NCBI RefSeq assembly: GCF_003073045.1
Contig: NC_037593.1
Span: 4,083,525-4,147,524, forward strand
DNA length: 64,000 nt
Direction: 5' to 3'
Source: Pomacea canaliculata
Lineage: Eukaryota; Mollusca; Gastropoda; Architaenioglossa; Ampullariidae
Position numbers and translations under genes: made by a program. Each line of letters begins with the position of its first letter. Position 1 is the first letter of the stretch. Shown here in pieces: positions 1 through 13,800 of the stretch. A model generated the notes under the pieces. The model had not been told where the DNA came from. It saw only the letters and a list, made by a program, of their open reading frames with translations, and ran no database searches.

Positions 1-340
1 CGACTGAATGGTTTGGACTATGTCCTGTTCAATGTTGAATTTCTGCCCCTCGTGCTAGACTGTCGAATACTTTACTGAAGTCAGTAAGGTTATGGTACAG
101 ATCTTCACCGTGCTGAAAGTGTTTTCGATCAGGATGAGGATGTTGAAGATTTATTCAACCGCACTTCTGCCGGCTTTGAAACCCGCGTGCTCCTGCGCGA
201 GCAGCCTCTCTGCCATTCGTGTGAGACGATTGCGTGTGACCTTCACCATAACTTTACTTGGATGACTGATCAGGATTATCGTACAGTAGTTCGGGCACTG
301 CCTTTGTTCCTCCTTTTTCGGCAGGGCTATAACCACTGAT
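1..340 (-). pseudogene. LINE reverse transcriptase fragment (fingers/palm), decayed
   Basis: Read on the minus strand, this stretch encodes the N-terminal part of a non-LTR reverse transcriptase. Recognisable pieces are LPKKEEQRQCPNY, a degenerate form of the (N)YR(P/T)I block, ISHPSKVM and LAQEHAGFKAGRS. After a stop and a frame change come DLYHNLTDFSKVFDS, the block with the first catalytic aspartate. The family is the common animal LINE type with an AP endonuclease and RT; its clade cannot be fixed by eye. The copy is dead, with an in-frame TAA just after the GRSAVE motif and at least one frameshift. It continues beyond the left edge of the window. The C-terminal part of the same kind of element lies next to it in the opposite orientation. 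Confidence 0.75.
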
Positions 341-374
341 TGCGTCCATTATTTCAGCCACCGCTTGGTCTACC

Positions 375-760
375 AACTTTTACGAAACAGCTCAGTGAGC
401 ACCTTCACTCTCTCCCACTCTACATTTGAGCAAAGCCGCTGGGATGTTGTCGAACTCCTGGAGATTTGCCTATGGGATGGACATCGACACGAACAAGAGC
501 AAAACAACGGTGAACACTGTCGAACAGGGAAAAGCAGAGATCCATCTGAATGGCATGCAACTCGAGGAGGTACAGAGTTTCAAGTACCTGTGAGCGACAC
601 GAACATTCTCGTCAAAGAATCGCAGCAGCAATGGCGAATCTGACCAAGATATGGGACAGCAGGAGTATAAGCTTCAAGACCAAATTCCGCAGTGGGTCAT
701 TTATGTGAAGCTACTGGAGAGACCCTGACTCACTCTGCTTGAAGCCAAGATGTAAGATGA
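375..760 (+). pseudogene. LINE C-terminal fragment, opposite orientation to the 1-340 part
   Basis: On the plus strand, frames here read GMDIDTNKSKTTVN, then LNGMQLEEVQSFKYL, then a stop and a shifted segment with ISFKTKF. This is the usual order after the FADD box in animal LINEs: the 'NxxKTK' motif, then 'FKYLG', then the region before the tail. It complements the RT N-terminus found on the minus strand at 1-340. Together they look like a single insertion whose 5' part was inverted during integration. Stops and frameshifts show that it is inactive. Confidence 0.65.
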
Positions 761-3700
761 TAGTATCTGAAATTCCATGCCACTGTAATCTCATCAGCTG
801 TCAACATTGCATGCTTTTGCTTTCTTAAACTGCTTTATTATTTTTTTATTTCAAAAACTGAAGAACTAGGCGTCGATGTGTTCACTCTCTTTGCGGTTTT
901 CCATATCATCACGAGAAGTAATGTCAATGGCCTCAGAAATTTCTAGTACAGTGCACGTAGGGTCATCCAGTAGTTAAGATGAGTGGAGTGGAAGGACTGC
1001 CGTTCCCCCAAGGACCTCTCTGCTGTAGTTAGCAGAAAAAAAGAAATTCTTTATCTTCTGAAAACTCTATTAGGAGAGTGTTGTGCTCGCTTCCCGGGTT
1101 GGGAAGATGCTCTGACGCAAGCCCTGACAATTGGCCTCGAGAAGTTCACGCCGACCTCGACAATATTTTCACTCACTCGATGATGTCAGACCTGATTCAG
1201 AATAGCTAACAGAATTTTTTTTAAAGATTTGGGACAGGGGGAGGAATTTCGGGGACCGCTCGTTGATATCTGTTTATCTGCCGTTAGATTGTTGTATGCT
1301 GGTAATGAGATGAAAACTGTCGATATTTGTTGTGCAGATGTTTGGGGTCTGCTGTCTGATATAAAAAAATGCTCGTGGTTATCACCCTGCATAATGAGAG
1401 CTGTGTGTTCTTGAAGCGACTTGAGACGGCATTCTTAGATTAAGACTGTTTTATATTTTTTTTCCGGGGGTGAGGAGGAGAGGAACGTGCAGCTCCATTT
1501 ATTTATTCGATGGGAATGATGTCTGGATGCAAACTGCACATTTTGGTGAAAGTGAAATCAGCAGAGACAGGGCGGGTGGTAGGAGGAGGTTGGGGGTTGG
1601 GGAAGAAGGAATGGGAGCGTCCAAGCCGATGTCATGAGTCATAACAAAGTTATGTCTCGGTTGCCCCTAGCTGAATGTGTCCGTGTCTCCTGCCGACAGT
1701 TATAACAAACGACTCGGTTTTCCCTCTTCTCTCTCAGGCCCTTCTTTACGTCTATCTCGTTCCCTCCGAACAGAAAGGGGGAAAAAATCAATGCTGACGA
1801 CAAACACAAGTGATGCAGATGCCATGCTGGGTGACAGAGCGAAAACGGAGTTGTGGGGATCGAGTTATTGGCCCTGCTGCGAGGACAGGAGCCACCGATC
1901 GCAGCGCCGCAGCAGCACGGAACTGTTTGCGTGCGTTGGGTGGCACCAGACTCGGAGGAGGGGGAGGACAGACGACCTCTTCTTCCTCCTTCCCGACTAG
2001 TCTTCTGTTCCTCCGATTTGCCTCCGAGGGGCACTCCTTTCGATTGCTCGCCTGCAAGGGTATGCGACAATCTGCCAGCACCCACTACCCGTCTCTTTCA
2101 AATCTTTTCGTCTTGGAAAGTACAATGCAACAGGGGACTGCAGACGAGAGGAAAGTACACTGTAAACTGTAAACGAAGGGAAATTTTAGTCCAACAGATG
2201 ACTGCACACGAAGGAAATGTAGGACGGTAGACGAGATGAAAATTCAGTCCAAGAGACTTCTGAAAGATAAAGGCGTCTGGGAGAAGTCTCTCCTTGTTTG
2301 ATCATCAGGTTTCAGTCAGAGACCATTTGCCATTTGGCAGCTCATGTCATGCTGACTGTCGCAGAGTTCATTCGTCATATACTCTGGTCTTTGGAAAGCT
2401 ACAGCTAAATCTGTATTGTAGGCCGGTACATGAAGCTATGGATGAACGAACACACCTTTCACAATATTCACTTCATGTTAGGATGTCTTCTCATCAATTC
2501 TAAAATCCATTTTCTTCATGTTAGAAGTCGGTGTCTGACAATGCGAAGAAAAAAGAAATATGGTTTTGCCAGTTATTTTATTTGCATTTCTTGTCTGTCT
2601 TCCCTCCATTTTTTCTCTCACCCATCAGAGAGATACAAATTTGTCTGCTTCGCTGAAATTATGAAGTGGTTGAATGACTTTAAAAATGCTTTGTCACAAA
2701 GTTCTCACATTGACAAGATAGTTGCTTGTAAATAAGGTACTGTAGGTACATTATCTCAAATTGCAAAGGACAGGTATGCTTACAAACAAGTGTATAGAGT
2801 TTCTCTAGCCACGCAAAGCAACAGTGTTGTTTCAGGTCACATTCAAAAGAAACTCTGGCCTTAAGCCCTCGTCTCACGTATCATGATTTTAATGAGAGGG
2901 GAGAAGGGTGAGAGAGACAGAGGAGTAGAAGCTGTGGGAAGGCAATTTGGCTAGGATTATACCTACCAGCCGATGTTTTGTCAAACTGTCTTGCTTGCGT
3001 GCACACTCTGTAAGCCGTAGGCTCTATCCGATGTGCGCGCGCATAACGTCCGTTGTGTAACGCCCGGTAAAAGCTTCTAACGTGACATTTTTTAAATCTC
3101 TCATTTCCAAAGCCAGCTGCTCAAGAGACCGACCAATGCCTGTCGATGTGATAAAAAGAACATTATTCGTTTTTATGCTTAATGCATGTTTCCTGTCAAG
3201 AATGTTCGTGGGGTGTTAGTTGCATCCTGGTATACCTTTCCTGCCCCTCCCCACCTCAGCTCCATCAGTGGCAAGGAAACAGCATGGTATAAGATTGTCT
3301 TCTTTTTATCAGATCCCTTCGACAAGTTGGAAAAGATACCAGTAGAGAGACGTTAGTGGTAACGGACACATTCTCCACCCTCACCTCTAACCCCGCCTTC
3401 GCCCTACCCTTTGCGCCGGAACAGTTTCTGACGACAGAAGCTGCGCGCGCATACTGGAACGCAGACGACCCTATTCTGTGAACCTGCCGTGCAGGCTGTC
3501 GCTAAGCGAGTGCTATAATAGAATGCATTTTGACACAGCCAGGAGAACTCTGCGCGGACTTGACAGCAGTGCATCGCTCGACATACTCTCGAATTAGGCG
3601 GAGATCACACATCAACGACTTGTTTAACGAACTTTCCTAGCTTAGTTTGTCGACCCCAGCTTGGTGGACTATACCTCGACTAAACTGTGGTAGGTACTCT

Positions 3701-6700
3701 CTGTGCTTTGACTTGGTCAAAATATTTGTGTTTGCTTGTGTCATCAGTAAGATCGTGCCTGCCTAACCACTCTGTCATATCAAGTGCAATTTAAATATCA
3801 TTGATACTTGTAGGAACAAGCATGAGCAAGAAAGCTCTCGAGTCTGCTGTTAGGACTTTTGTTTGCATGCGTAGATAAGACTTGCATGACAATCGTCGGA
3901 AAGGGGGGCAGGCTAACTTAGCGAACAAATCATCTGAAGGGTGGAGTGTAAGCTTTGCATTCAACCCGAGTGTATTGACGGAAGTTTCGGTCGTAAGCGA
4001 CCCAGTTTTTTTTTTAACCAGGTATAAGCTTGACAGTGAAAGGAAAAAAAAGGGGGTGTCATTCAGTAAATCAGTATCAAAAGGGGAAACCAGCTGACTT
4101 TTGAAAGATATGAAAGGTGGTATTCATGTCTTTCATCTCACAGAAGAATGCTCACACCTTTTATGCCATAGACGAATATTAATGCCTCACCTTACATAAA
4201 TACTCTGACTACCAGTTTGCATGTTATAGGACAGCAAACAGAAATTTCATATATATATACACAATACTGTTCACGTATCATTAATTTTTAACGATTTGTT
4301 CCTTCTATTCGTTTGTGACATTGTAATTAACCAGACTTACCGACTTCATTCTTTGTGTTTATTTACATCACAATTATTACATGTTGTTTACAACTGTTGG
4401 TCACCTGATACCACAATAAGGAAACATTACTTTTGAGTGACTTTCTCAATTTCGTTTCATAGACAGTTGATCTAGTAGAAACTTTGACTAGGGATTTACT
4501 GCTTAGTTTTTTCCCCAGAAGAGTAATACATAGAGGAGGTGAGTCAAGACACACGCGCGCGTGCGCACGCACACACCAGATTGCTGGTCAGAGTTCGATG
4601 GCCAGTCAAGATCACAGGCAAGCAGGACAGACATGTAAGTTCTGTGATCGTGACCTGTGCTGTGATCTTACCCTCTGGTTGTATCAGCCATCTTGTGCTT
4701 GTGTTTTGATGCCGCCTGCACGAGCCTGTCGAGATCGCGAAGCCATATCAGGGTCTGCCAGGCTTGTATTTGCCACAGACATGAAACCCTTTTTCTTTGT
4801 ACTCAAACTGAGATCCCAGAACTTCCTAACTAAGACTCCTTTTAATTAATTTCTAATTTATCGTGGGGGTTTTTTTTTTTCTTTAATGTGGTTTCGCGAG
4901 CGTGCACGCATGTTCCGTCCTTTTACTGAACACTCGGTACACTCGGATCCTTGTAGAAAAAAAATTATGGACCCATAGAAGTGCTCCGCATTCTGATTTG
5001 TGTTTTTGGTGCTCTGTTTCCTGACCTTGCTAGCTCGAGATCGCAGAAGGGTGGGGTTATGGGGTCAGTGTTTTCTTCCTCAAGTTTCAGACGGAAAAGG
5101 ACAATTCTAGGGCTGGTGTGAGTCAGCAGCGCGTGCTTCGATGAAAGTTTAAAACCAGTCTTGGATTAACCACTGAGCAAAACCAGCACGTGCTTAAGAC
5201 AGCGAGGAAAGCGGGCACCCTCGTACTCCCCCTCCAAACCAACTCTAGGTGCCTGCCCTTTGAAGACTTCTTAGCACCTAGCTGTCCAGTAGTCAGTGTC
5301 TGGGACACATAACTGCCATCTGTGCCACGATGGTGCTCTGTTTGAATAGACTGAGAGGTGGGTGGGTGTTACATTGCTTCCTGCTGTTTAGTATTCAATA
5401 CCTGCGTGTGTTTTAAGGCAATTTATATTGAATATAATTGTTGTGTCTGACAGGCGAGGAGCTCAAATAAAGCTTACTTTCATTCATTCCTGTCAGTTAA
5501 GGAATAAAGGGTCGAAGGAGGGTTGGGGGAAGATATTTTTTTCGGGGATGCCTATACTTTCAGTTGCCCAGTCCAGCCTTGTTTAAAACATAAAAAAATA
5601 TTTCCGAAGTGTAATCAAAACTTATTACATTCCGATTTCTTTAAGACCTTTCTGAATTCTGAATGGGTTTTACTTCGATTGTGGAAACAGACCAGAAGCA
5701 TAGAATAAAAGCGTTTTAATGTCTACATCGACCCGCTCCGATAGAAGAAAGGGTCGACCTCAGAGACGAAAGAAAGGAAGAAAATCATTCAAATATAAAC
5801 AGATAAAAATGTTCGTTCACCGAGTGCAGTTCATTTTGTAGTCTCAACATCTTCATGTCTGCTGATGTGTGTGGTTTTCTTTTTTACATTGTGTCAACGA
5901 CAGAAATCGTTTTAGTGGAGATTTCTTCCCTTCCATACCCGCCATCTACCCACATCCAATCCTGTGCACTAAACAGCTGCTCCACGAACCTTACTCCTTA
6001 CACCAGTCAATATAGTTGTCAGTAGTTTATAGTCAGTTAACTAGCTCCACTGCTCGTCTTCCTCTGCAGATTTATGACATTTTCTATCCTTGTTGTTTAT
6101 TCCATTATTCTTCTTTGTTTCTTCTTTGTCTTTTATTACATGTGTATATGGTTGTTTGTAATTCATGTTCCGTTCATGTCTCCTACTTGTCGTGAGCGCT
6201 GAGAGCACGATTATATGCGAAATAAATATTATTATCAGCATCATCATCGGTTGGAAATACAACTGTAGTGCAGTAGCCAGGTCTCTAGTCTCGTGTTTTC
6301 CGAGAATGGAAATTATGACCATTTTCCACTGAAGTAGGCATCTGGTTTCCTCGGATTCCTTCTCGCACATGTTGAGATGAAGTACTGCCCTTGGAAAGGT
6401 AGCTGCCAAGGTCGTTATCATCTCTGGTCGATGATTTAATGCTGTGTAAACATTTAAATTCTCTTGGCTGTTTGATGCCAGACAGTTGGTGTTCTCGGGA
6501 CGACTTTGACTTCTTGCTTAGCTCATACTGTTGTATGTGTTAAATTATTAATCTCTTGAGCCTGAGGGACTGAGGGAGACAGGAGTGGCGGTATAAGAAC
6601 AGAAGATGAGGTGGGGAGAGTTTAAAATGTTGCGGCTCACTTTATTTCTCTAAGGACAAAGTTTGAAGCCTGGGAGTGTCGCTTTTCATAGATCGACATA

Positions 6701-8702
6701 CATCGGCTTGAATGTCTGTGTCAGAACCGCCATCTTCCCTCCCTTCTCCCTCCCTTCTCCCTCCCCTCACACACCCACACCCACAGAGTTTTATGGCAGC
6801 ACTTAGGAGGGGGATTTCATCCTACTTCCTGTGGAAGAAGATCTCCAAGAGGAACAACTCCTGCCGAGCGTTGACGAGATGCTAACGATGCTGCTAGACT
6901 GAGTTTTTTTTTTTTAGACATGGAGCGAGGATCTGTAGACTTATCCGCTTACACGTCTTAATGCCCTTTGCAAGAAGATAACATTCCTGGAGTCAGCCTA
7001 ATCCTTGTTTTCCGATGGTGTTGAAGTGTTGATGAGAACAAATAACCTAATGGTGTGTGCAGCGTGTTTGGATGTAAAACAAAAATCGGACATGTGTGTT
7101 TACATTTGAATACATGACTTTCTTTCATAAACGCCAAGAGCATCATCATCATCACCATCGTCATCGTCGTCGTCTTCGTTGTCATCCCGTAGCTTGCATA
7201 CTTCATAACTGAAACACACAAATGTGGGTCTCGCTCTTCCAGTCAGTTGCGTATCACGGCGAGGGCTTTCCTGTCTGCAAGCCAGAATTTTAGACGGTTT
7301 CCAGATCGCACCCGATCTGCAAATTACCTGTAGAATCGTCGCCTCGGCCTTTTAAATTAGACGAGGAGTTAGACAAGACTGTGGTCAATGTTACTTTATG
7401 TGATTATCCGTTTGGCCGAGCACGCAAGGCAGAGTGGGTTTCATCCCACATCAGCAAGCAGCTGCGGTTGGGAAGCGCCAAGGAATGGCGAGACCGCGGG
7501 TCTCTCCCCTCGTCTAATCTCCAGGGAAAGGGGGTTGCATTAAAAAGAAAGGAAATAGACAGGCTCAGACTGCCTGGGTCCTAGCTTTGCCGACCAAGAC
7601 TGGTTAAGTGTCGGGCCCGGTGGACAAGAGCTACATGACTGACCGCGCCGAAGACTGGGACCCGCTCTGAAGGTAGGGTGGGGATGGGAGATGGGGGTGG
7701 AATCGTTGGTCCAGACGACGATCGAGACCAGTTAACGTCAAGGTTATCGATCTGATAGTTTTATCTGCATGGAGATCACATCAGCCGTTCCCTAGAAAAA
7801 TACTTCCCCTCACCCCCCAGCCACTTCACTGTTTGGGTAGGTTTGGTGGTCGCGATATACGAGTGGGGTGGGTGGGAGAATCCAGGTGGCGCTCTAACAT
7901 GATACCCGTGTTGTAAAAGTTGCTGCGTTTTTAAAGGGTGTTAAGTGTGTTGATGTCTGGTTATATGGTTTAGAATTACAGGGGAAAGTTGCAGGTCACG
8001 CGAGCACCACCAGGCGACAAGAGCTACAGCTTCTTGTAAATCATGTGTCATGGTTACGGTGAGCCTTTAGCCGTTAGGTCAAGTGTGCTGAGCCACGGCA
8101 AACACGGGTTATGGAGACCATCTGTACTCTTTTTAGAATAGCATTAAGCAGTTTCCTCCATGCAAACACTTCTTCCAGCGAGAACCACATAATAAGATCA
8201 CCTGACATTCAAGCACTTACACTTACATACTGCAACCGATCTGTTGAATTTTCACACATCAGACAATTACAGAATCAAGTTTGCGGGTGGTTTAGCATAG
8301 CTTTCTTATACAGCTCTTTAGTACGAGACAAAAAAATTAATATCATGGAATGTGGACCTCAAGCTATAAACCTGGTTTCATCTCACCTCATGTAACACAA
8401 GAAATTTTTCAATGCATTAGTAATTTCTCTCGTTGCTGTTTAGTTTTCAGTTGATTTCCTCAAAGGGCACTACAAATAAAAATTTTAAATGGAAAGTTCC
8501 TGAATGCCTCACGTACATTCAAACAATGCTGTATTCAGTAGCCTCAAAGCATTTTTTTACCAACTAGTTTTATGAGCATGTGACAGGATAAGCTGTGCAT
8601 TCTGATCGTCCCGTCTTCTCTCCATAAAAATATAAATTAATCCGGGGATCGAGCTGCCAGGCGTGCTGCTCCACTTATTTCACACATACATGGCAATTCT
8701 GC
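761..8702. other. Gene-poor stretch with no recognisable coding gene
   Basis: I see no family-level protein match on either strand. A GC-rich patch at about 1,640-2,230 is open in several frames on both strands, which is expected from low stop-codon density and is not evidence of a gene. Short T and A homopolymers, a CG/CA-rich patch near 4,550 and purine/pyrimidine-skewed stretches occur. It may be intergenic DNA or distal 5' sequence of the Ly6 gene. Confidence 0.5.
7138..7190. repeat. CAT/CGT trinucleotide microsatellite
   Basis: Imperfect tandem (CAT)n passing into (CGT)n, about 50 bp, visible directly in the sequence. It creates His- or Met-rich spurious frames and has no evident function. 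Confidence 0.85.
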
Positions 8703-8782
8703 ATGGCCTTTGTTGCCTCTAGTGTGGTGCTAGCAGAACTTGCTATCTGTTTGACTGGCCCAGCTTTTCTTCCTTCTGTAAG
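8703..8782 (+). other. Candidate signal-peptide exon (weak)
   Basis: An ATG at 8,703 opens a 26-codon frame that starts MAFVASSVVLAELAI and stays hydrophobic. It ends exactly at a very strong 5' splice site, AG|GTAAGTATT, leaving phase 2. This is what a first coding exon of a small secreted protein looks like. I see no convincing downstream partner exon in the next kilobases. Two other ATGs lie close by, and one of them runs into a stop after ten codons, so this could easily be chance. Confidence 0.2.
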
Positions 8783-10429
8783 GTAAGTATTGTGTATTGT
8801 TTTGTTTCCAATGCAATATAAAAGAAGCAATTTTAAGATTAGCCTTGAGGGTAGCAGGAATAGAAGGAGTGTTTGCTGTTGTAGTTATGTGTGATCAATA
8901 TTTTAGCCCTGCCTTTGTAAATCGGTTATTTCAATTGATTCCGACACAGGCAAAATTATTTCATTGATCGAGTACCCCACAGAACAAAATGCACAAATTG
9001 TAGTCAGGTTTGATTTCTTCAGTTAGCATAATCTGAATTTTTTTAAATTCACCTCCTGTAGAGAGAAGCAAACTGTTTCTTTGCTTAGCTGTTGCGGGCT
9101 TTGGTGGTGTCAACATTGTTATGTTTATACGAAAAGAAACAAAACATAAATTGAAGCCTTGACAAATTTAAGCAAAGAATTGTTTAATTTTGTCAACAAA
9201 ACAATGATTACCGAGTCGATTTATGGAAACTCAGCTCATTGTTTATTGATTACTTTTTATTGCTTTGGCGATTGTGTTTTAATACGGCTTTATGTTTGTA
9301 AAGCAATGCTAACTGCATGCTTCGAAACTCCTTTTATTTATCAGACTCACGAAGGAGCATGTAAGATTAGTAAGAGACATGGAAAGAATAGGAAGGATGG
9401 AAGGAGAAACAGTCATAGTGATAAGTAATAAAAGACAAACAGAAGACACAAAGAGGATTCAGGGAACAAACAGTAAGGATGGATGTGGGTAGATGGGGTA
9501 GATGGCCGGTATGAAAGGGAAGAGCGGTCCAGTATTTTTCAGAACATTAATATCTGGTGACAATATGTGGTTGTTCTGTTGGCAGGGATAGAGAGTGTAT
9601 GGTCATCAGACGAAGAGCGGAGTGGTATATATATATAATATGATTTTTTAATGGAAGAGGTCTAGATATATTTTCGCCTCAGCCAAGTCTTTTGCCCTCG
9701 TCCAGATAACTGCACTGGTCTGCTGCTTTTGTCAGATTCATACTTATTCATCCGAGACGGTTCTTCGAAATAAATACGACATCCTGTCTGGTCTAAATCA
9801 TTTTAAACATTTTGCTTTCCAGTCATAGACCTACATTTCCTACGTGGATTTCGATATGAATGCTGTAGAATTAATTTTTCCGCTCTTCTTTCGCCGGAAC
9901 TTACAAGAATGTACACACAAGCCTGAGCAGATGTACATGTATAGCTAGGAAATCAAGAAGACTGATTCAAATCGTGAACATGGAAACACGGTCAGGAGGA
10001 AGAGGGTGATGGTGTAATTTCAAATAAAGTATGTCGGCTATGAACCCGAAAAGGTCATGATACACGGATACACGAGCTTGAGTTCGTTTGCTCTGTGTTG
10101 ACCTTTGAAATGGAAACCTTTGCAATGTCGGTGCCCGGGTCAGCATGAATAGTTGACTGATTCATGGTATTTCCTTTTACCGTTTTCCACCAACCATGTC
10201 AGACGATACCTATAATTATTTATTTCTATGAGAAGCGCTTTCTGAGTTGTCAAATCTTAGATTATAGAGAGAGCGACAGACAGACAAAGGGCGAATCTTA
10301 CGAGGGCAACAGAATAAGCAAAAGTTATGCTTTTTTTACATTTAGCCTGGACTAAGTAGAAGAAAAAAAATATTACATTAGTTCAAAACATGGCAATAAA
10401 AGCATAGAAAAATATGATATGGTGGCTGA
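8783..10429. other. Non-coding stretch, nothing recognised
   Basis: AT-rich DNA with short TA repeats near 9,630. No coding family, RNA gene or structured repeat was recognised. Confidence 0.45.
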
Positions 10430-10776
10430 CATCTGAAATCTACAGTTGTTGTTGTTTTTTGGGGCTGGAGCACTAACAACATGTGGTACTTATTTGTTTT
10501 GTCGGGCGAGTATAAGATGATTAAGTTAGGTAGGACGCCTCTGTCGGTATAATCAAAGGGTTGGTCAAGATGTTGTGGGAATCCCATTTTGAACATGTAC
10601 AGACTGGATTCCATTGTTTGGAGATCGGAGGGAAGGCTGCTCCAAAGAAGACTGCCAGAATATTTCAGGTTCGTCTTGAATAGGTCAGTTCTCGATATGG
10701 GAATATCGAGCTTGAGAGACCCTCTTATTATTTTGATAGAGAAGATAGTAGAAGCAGAAGACAGACAAGCGGACAC
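10430..10776 (-). pseudogene. C-terminal tail of a LINE ORF2
   Basis: The minus-strand frame contains IPISRTDLFKTNLKYSG followed by SLLWSSLPSDLQ. This is the characteristic end of ORF2 proteins of CR1/L2/Jockey-like LINEs: 'RT.lF..s..YsG..lWNsLP..l'. The same type of ending occurs in the better preserved LINE at 46,301-47,975. No reverse transcriptase core is attached, so this is a 5'-truncated insertion. The assignment rests on one short conserved block. Confidence 0.5.
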
Positions 10777-10800
10777 ACGGGCGTGGAAATGTGCATGCTG

Positions 10801-13800
10801 AGAGATGAAATGACTAATTCAGATCCCATTAAGTGAAAGACTTGCAATTCTTACAAACACTGAGGATGTTAAATTGTTACCAGTCAGTAAAAGGAAGAAA
10901 CGGTTACCAAACATTTTGCGATTTTTTTTTTAACTTCTGCTTTCGAAAATCACAATGGCTGCTTTTGAGTAATCTCAACAGCTATAATATTATATAAAAT
11001 TACTTCCCCATCCATTATTTTTAAATTACTCTCTTTTAAGAGCCTCAAAGATATACTTTTCAGCTGGTAATAACTTGCAACAATCTACCTTACTCTCTCC
11101 CCTGCTCACCTGCGGGCCACCTGTACTATTTCTATCGTGTCAGGTGTAAGCAAATCAGCCTTTTATTATTATTATTAATTTTTGCAGCAGACGACGCCCA
11201 TGTCCCGACTCTCTCATCGACATCCTGCCCCCAAAGCTGCTGGGGGCCACATGTTTATTGCCTGCAGTAAAGCTAATCTCCTGCCTTAGAGAGCTCTTCT
11301 CCAACACACTGTACATTTCTCATAAATGCCACTACACAAACCAGATTTGGGCTCCACGCTCATAAAATCAAAAAGAAAAAAAAACTTAGAAAACAGTAAA
11401 AGAAGTTGACAATAGGCTTTGTTTGTGCCTTGGTGACCACGGGGTCAAACACCACCATGGAAACGAGATTCGGCCAAATCCTCATCAAAGTTATTCGAAA
11501 CAAGATGCGATGTGTCAGCCCTGTGGGGAGGATTTGTTCTCCGGTTGTGGGCACTGAAATCGTCCTGCCGAGACCACAGCAAGTGTCTGCTTTCTTCGCA
11601 CTCACTCACACCAGTTGCCCCCAGAGTTCACTGAAGTGCAAAGCGATAACTATAACAGATCCAGCGAAAATAAAATTTTAATCTTTACATTTAACCTTAC
11701 ATTAATTTATCGAAATTATATGAATTTGAGGTTCACAGGAACTCACATTAATTAAGTTGAGTAACCTGCAGAGGCCGTAGGGTATAAACTGTTTCGCTAG
11801 GAAGCATGGGCAACTGAAGGAGAAGTGCATTATTTCCGACATTATAAAGCGATGTTCAGACCTGCGGACAATACTTCATGTTTTTTTTCTTAGGAAACCT
11901 TTGCCACCAGTTTATAAACACAGCTCCAGGGGTAAAACAACACCTGCGGGGTCTGGACATCGCTTTATAACTTCGGAAACAAGTCGTCTCCCCCTGCAGG
12001 CCCCAGGGGATGAAGTAACAGCATTGGAAGGGTCATAGAAGGGTGTAAACACCCGGGCACACACAGAACTGACACTGAGACAGAACAAGAAGGAGATTAA
12101 AAAAAAAACAAAACTAAAGCAGCATTCGGAAAAAAGACAGAGAGCTAAGCAGGGCATACATTTACACAAAGATTACATGCTTTCATGTCTTACAAACACT
12201 AGTGAGGGAGCGATTGCTGTTTTTGTCGATGAATATAAATAACACAATCAAAATGGAAATTGACTTGGTAATGTTTTTTCGTATGTTAAACTTCTATTCC
12301 GCTCTTTGTGTATCAGGTTCACAAAAAATTAGAAGACAGAAGATAGTAGTTTTTAATGAAAAGCTATTCATGCAGCCGTTAAAACACACAGCTGTCCGAC
12401 TAATTTGTAGAAAATTGTCACCAATGTTTGCAGCTTAAATTTTTTTTTTTTTAAGAATAGTGCGATTTCCTTAAAGACCATTTTTAACAAATGTGGAGAA
12501 ACTTTTGAACAAATCCGGCAAAGGCTGGTTATGTAAAAACTGAGTCAAACAAACATTCGCCTTTATATACTTTTGAAGTTAGAAAGGCCTTTAGCTCACT
12601 TTCATTTGTACTCGGCATAAGCGATCGTGCAGCCTCGGTGATAATGTTGTTGTAGCGGATACTGTTGTGGAAAACATCTATGTGTGTTTATTTGGGTTAG
12701 GCACGCGTGGATGGATTATATTTACCCTGAGCACGAACAAAGTAAACTGCTTGATGACACTTGACCCGGAGCTTGAGACTTGACACCTGTATCACCTGTT
12801 GCTGGGTTACTCATTCTTCTTACATTCAAGGTCCAGAAATACACTCTCATCATGTCCTTCAGCGTTCGATGAAGCAGTCACCGTTGGTGTATGAGTAGAA
12901 AAATGTGTATAGTTAGTTAATATGGCTGTTTCAGTAGATCATCATTCGCTCACTCACCTAACTTTGAGGTTGATGCCGACGACTTAACCGAGAAGTGAAA
13001 AAGTGAAGGTGAAACCTATTTTGGGCTAGGCGGGACCAGGTGAAATATAATGTTTCTCTAGTAAACATAAATATCACTCGTGTACATACACGTCCATAGG
13101 ATGTTTATTGTCTGTCCGGTTGAAAACAAATCATTGTGTCTGGAAGGAGCTATTTCTGGCTACAGAGAGAGAGAGACCGCTGAGTGCATGCAGTTGCTGG
13201 TGATGGAACCCGTGATGTGTATGCCACTTGCATACAACCATAAATAAACTTTTTTTTTTTACATCTCCTCACATATACATTGTAAATACTGTTTACAAAG
13301 ATCGTAAAAGAAATTAAGAAAATCGTAAACATTGTTTTGAAAGGTTTAGTAGACGAAGCTTGTCACGGATTTAATTAGATGAGGACGATAAGCTAAGTGC
13401 AGTATATGCAGTAGTACAGACAGGACTGACAGGTTAGGTTGCAAGGGACGACATAAGAGACACGGGTAGATTGAATCTCACTCTGGCGGGTGAATTGGAT
13501 GGCAGCTCCCTGCCTATTGTCTAACAGCGAGATTATCGTCTGCTTCCATTCATAAATGTCCCTCAATTTACAATGGAGATTGCATCTGCACCGTCTTCTT
13601 GGCTGCAAATGATGTATCCATCACAGTCAGTGGTTCTCCTGGAGTGTTGCCCATGGCACTGGAGGCAGGCGAAGACGATCTGTGTCAATTGCCGAGCTGT
13701 TCTCCAAGTCTCTTGGCTCTTGAAGTGGTGCCAGATCGCATTTTCCTTTATTCTTTTTCTTTCTTCCTTTCTTTCTGTTGTATGGATGGAAATACTATAA

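Noticed and set aside
1640..2230. Several overlapping open frames of 97-148 codons on both strands
   Set aside because: GC-rich patch; the frames overlap on both strands, show no family motifs and lack splice or start context.
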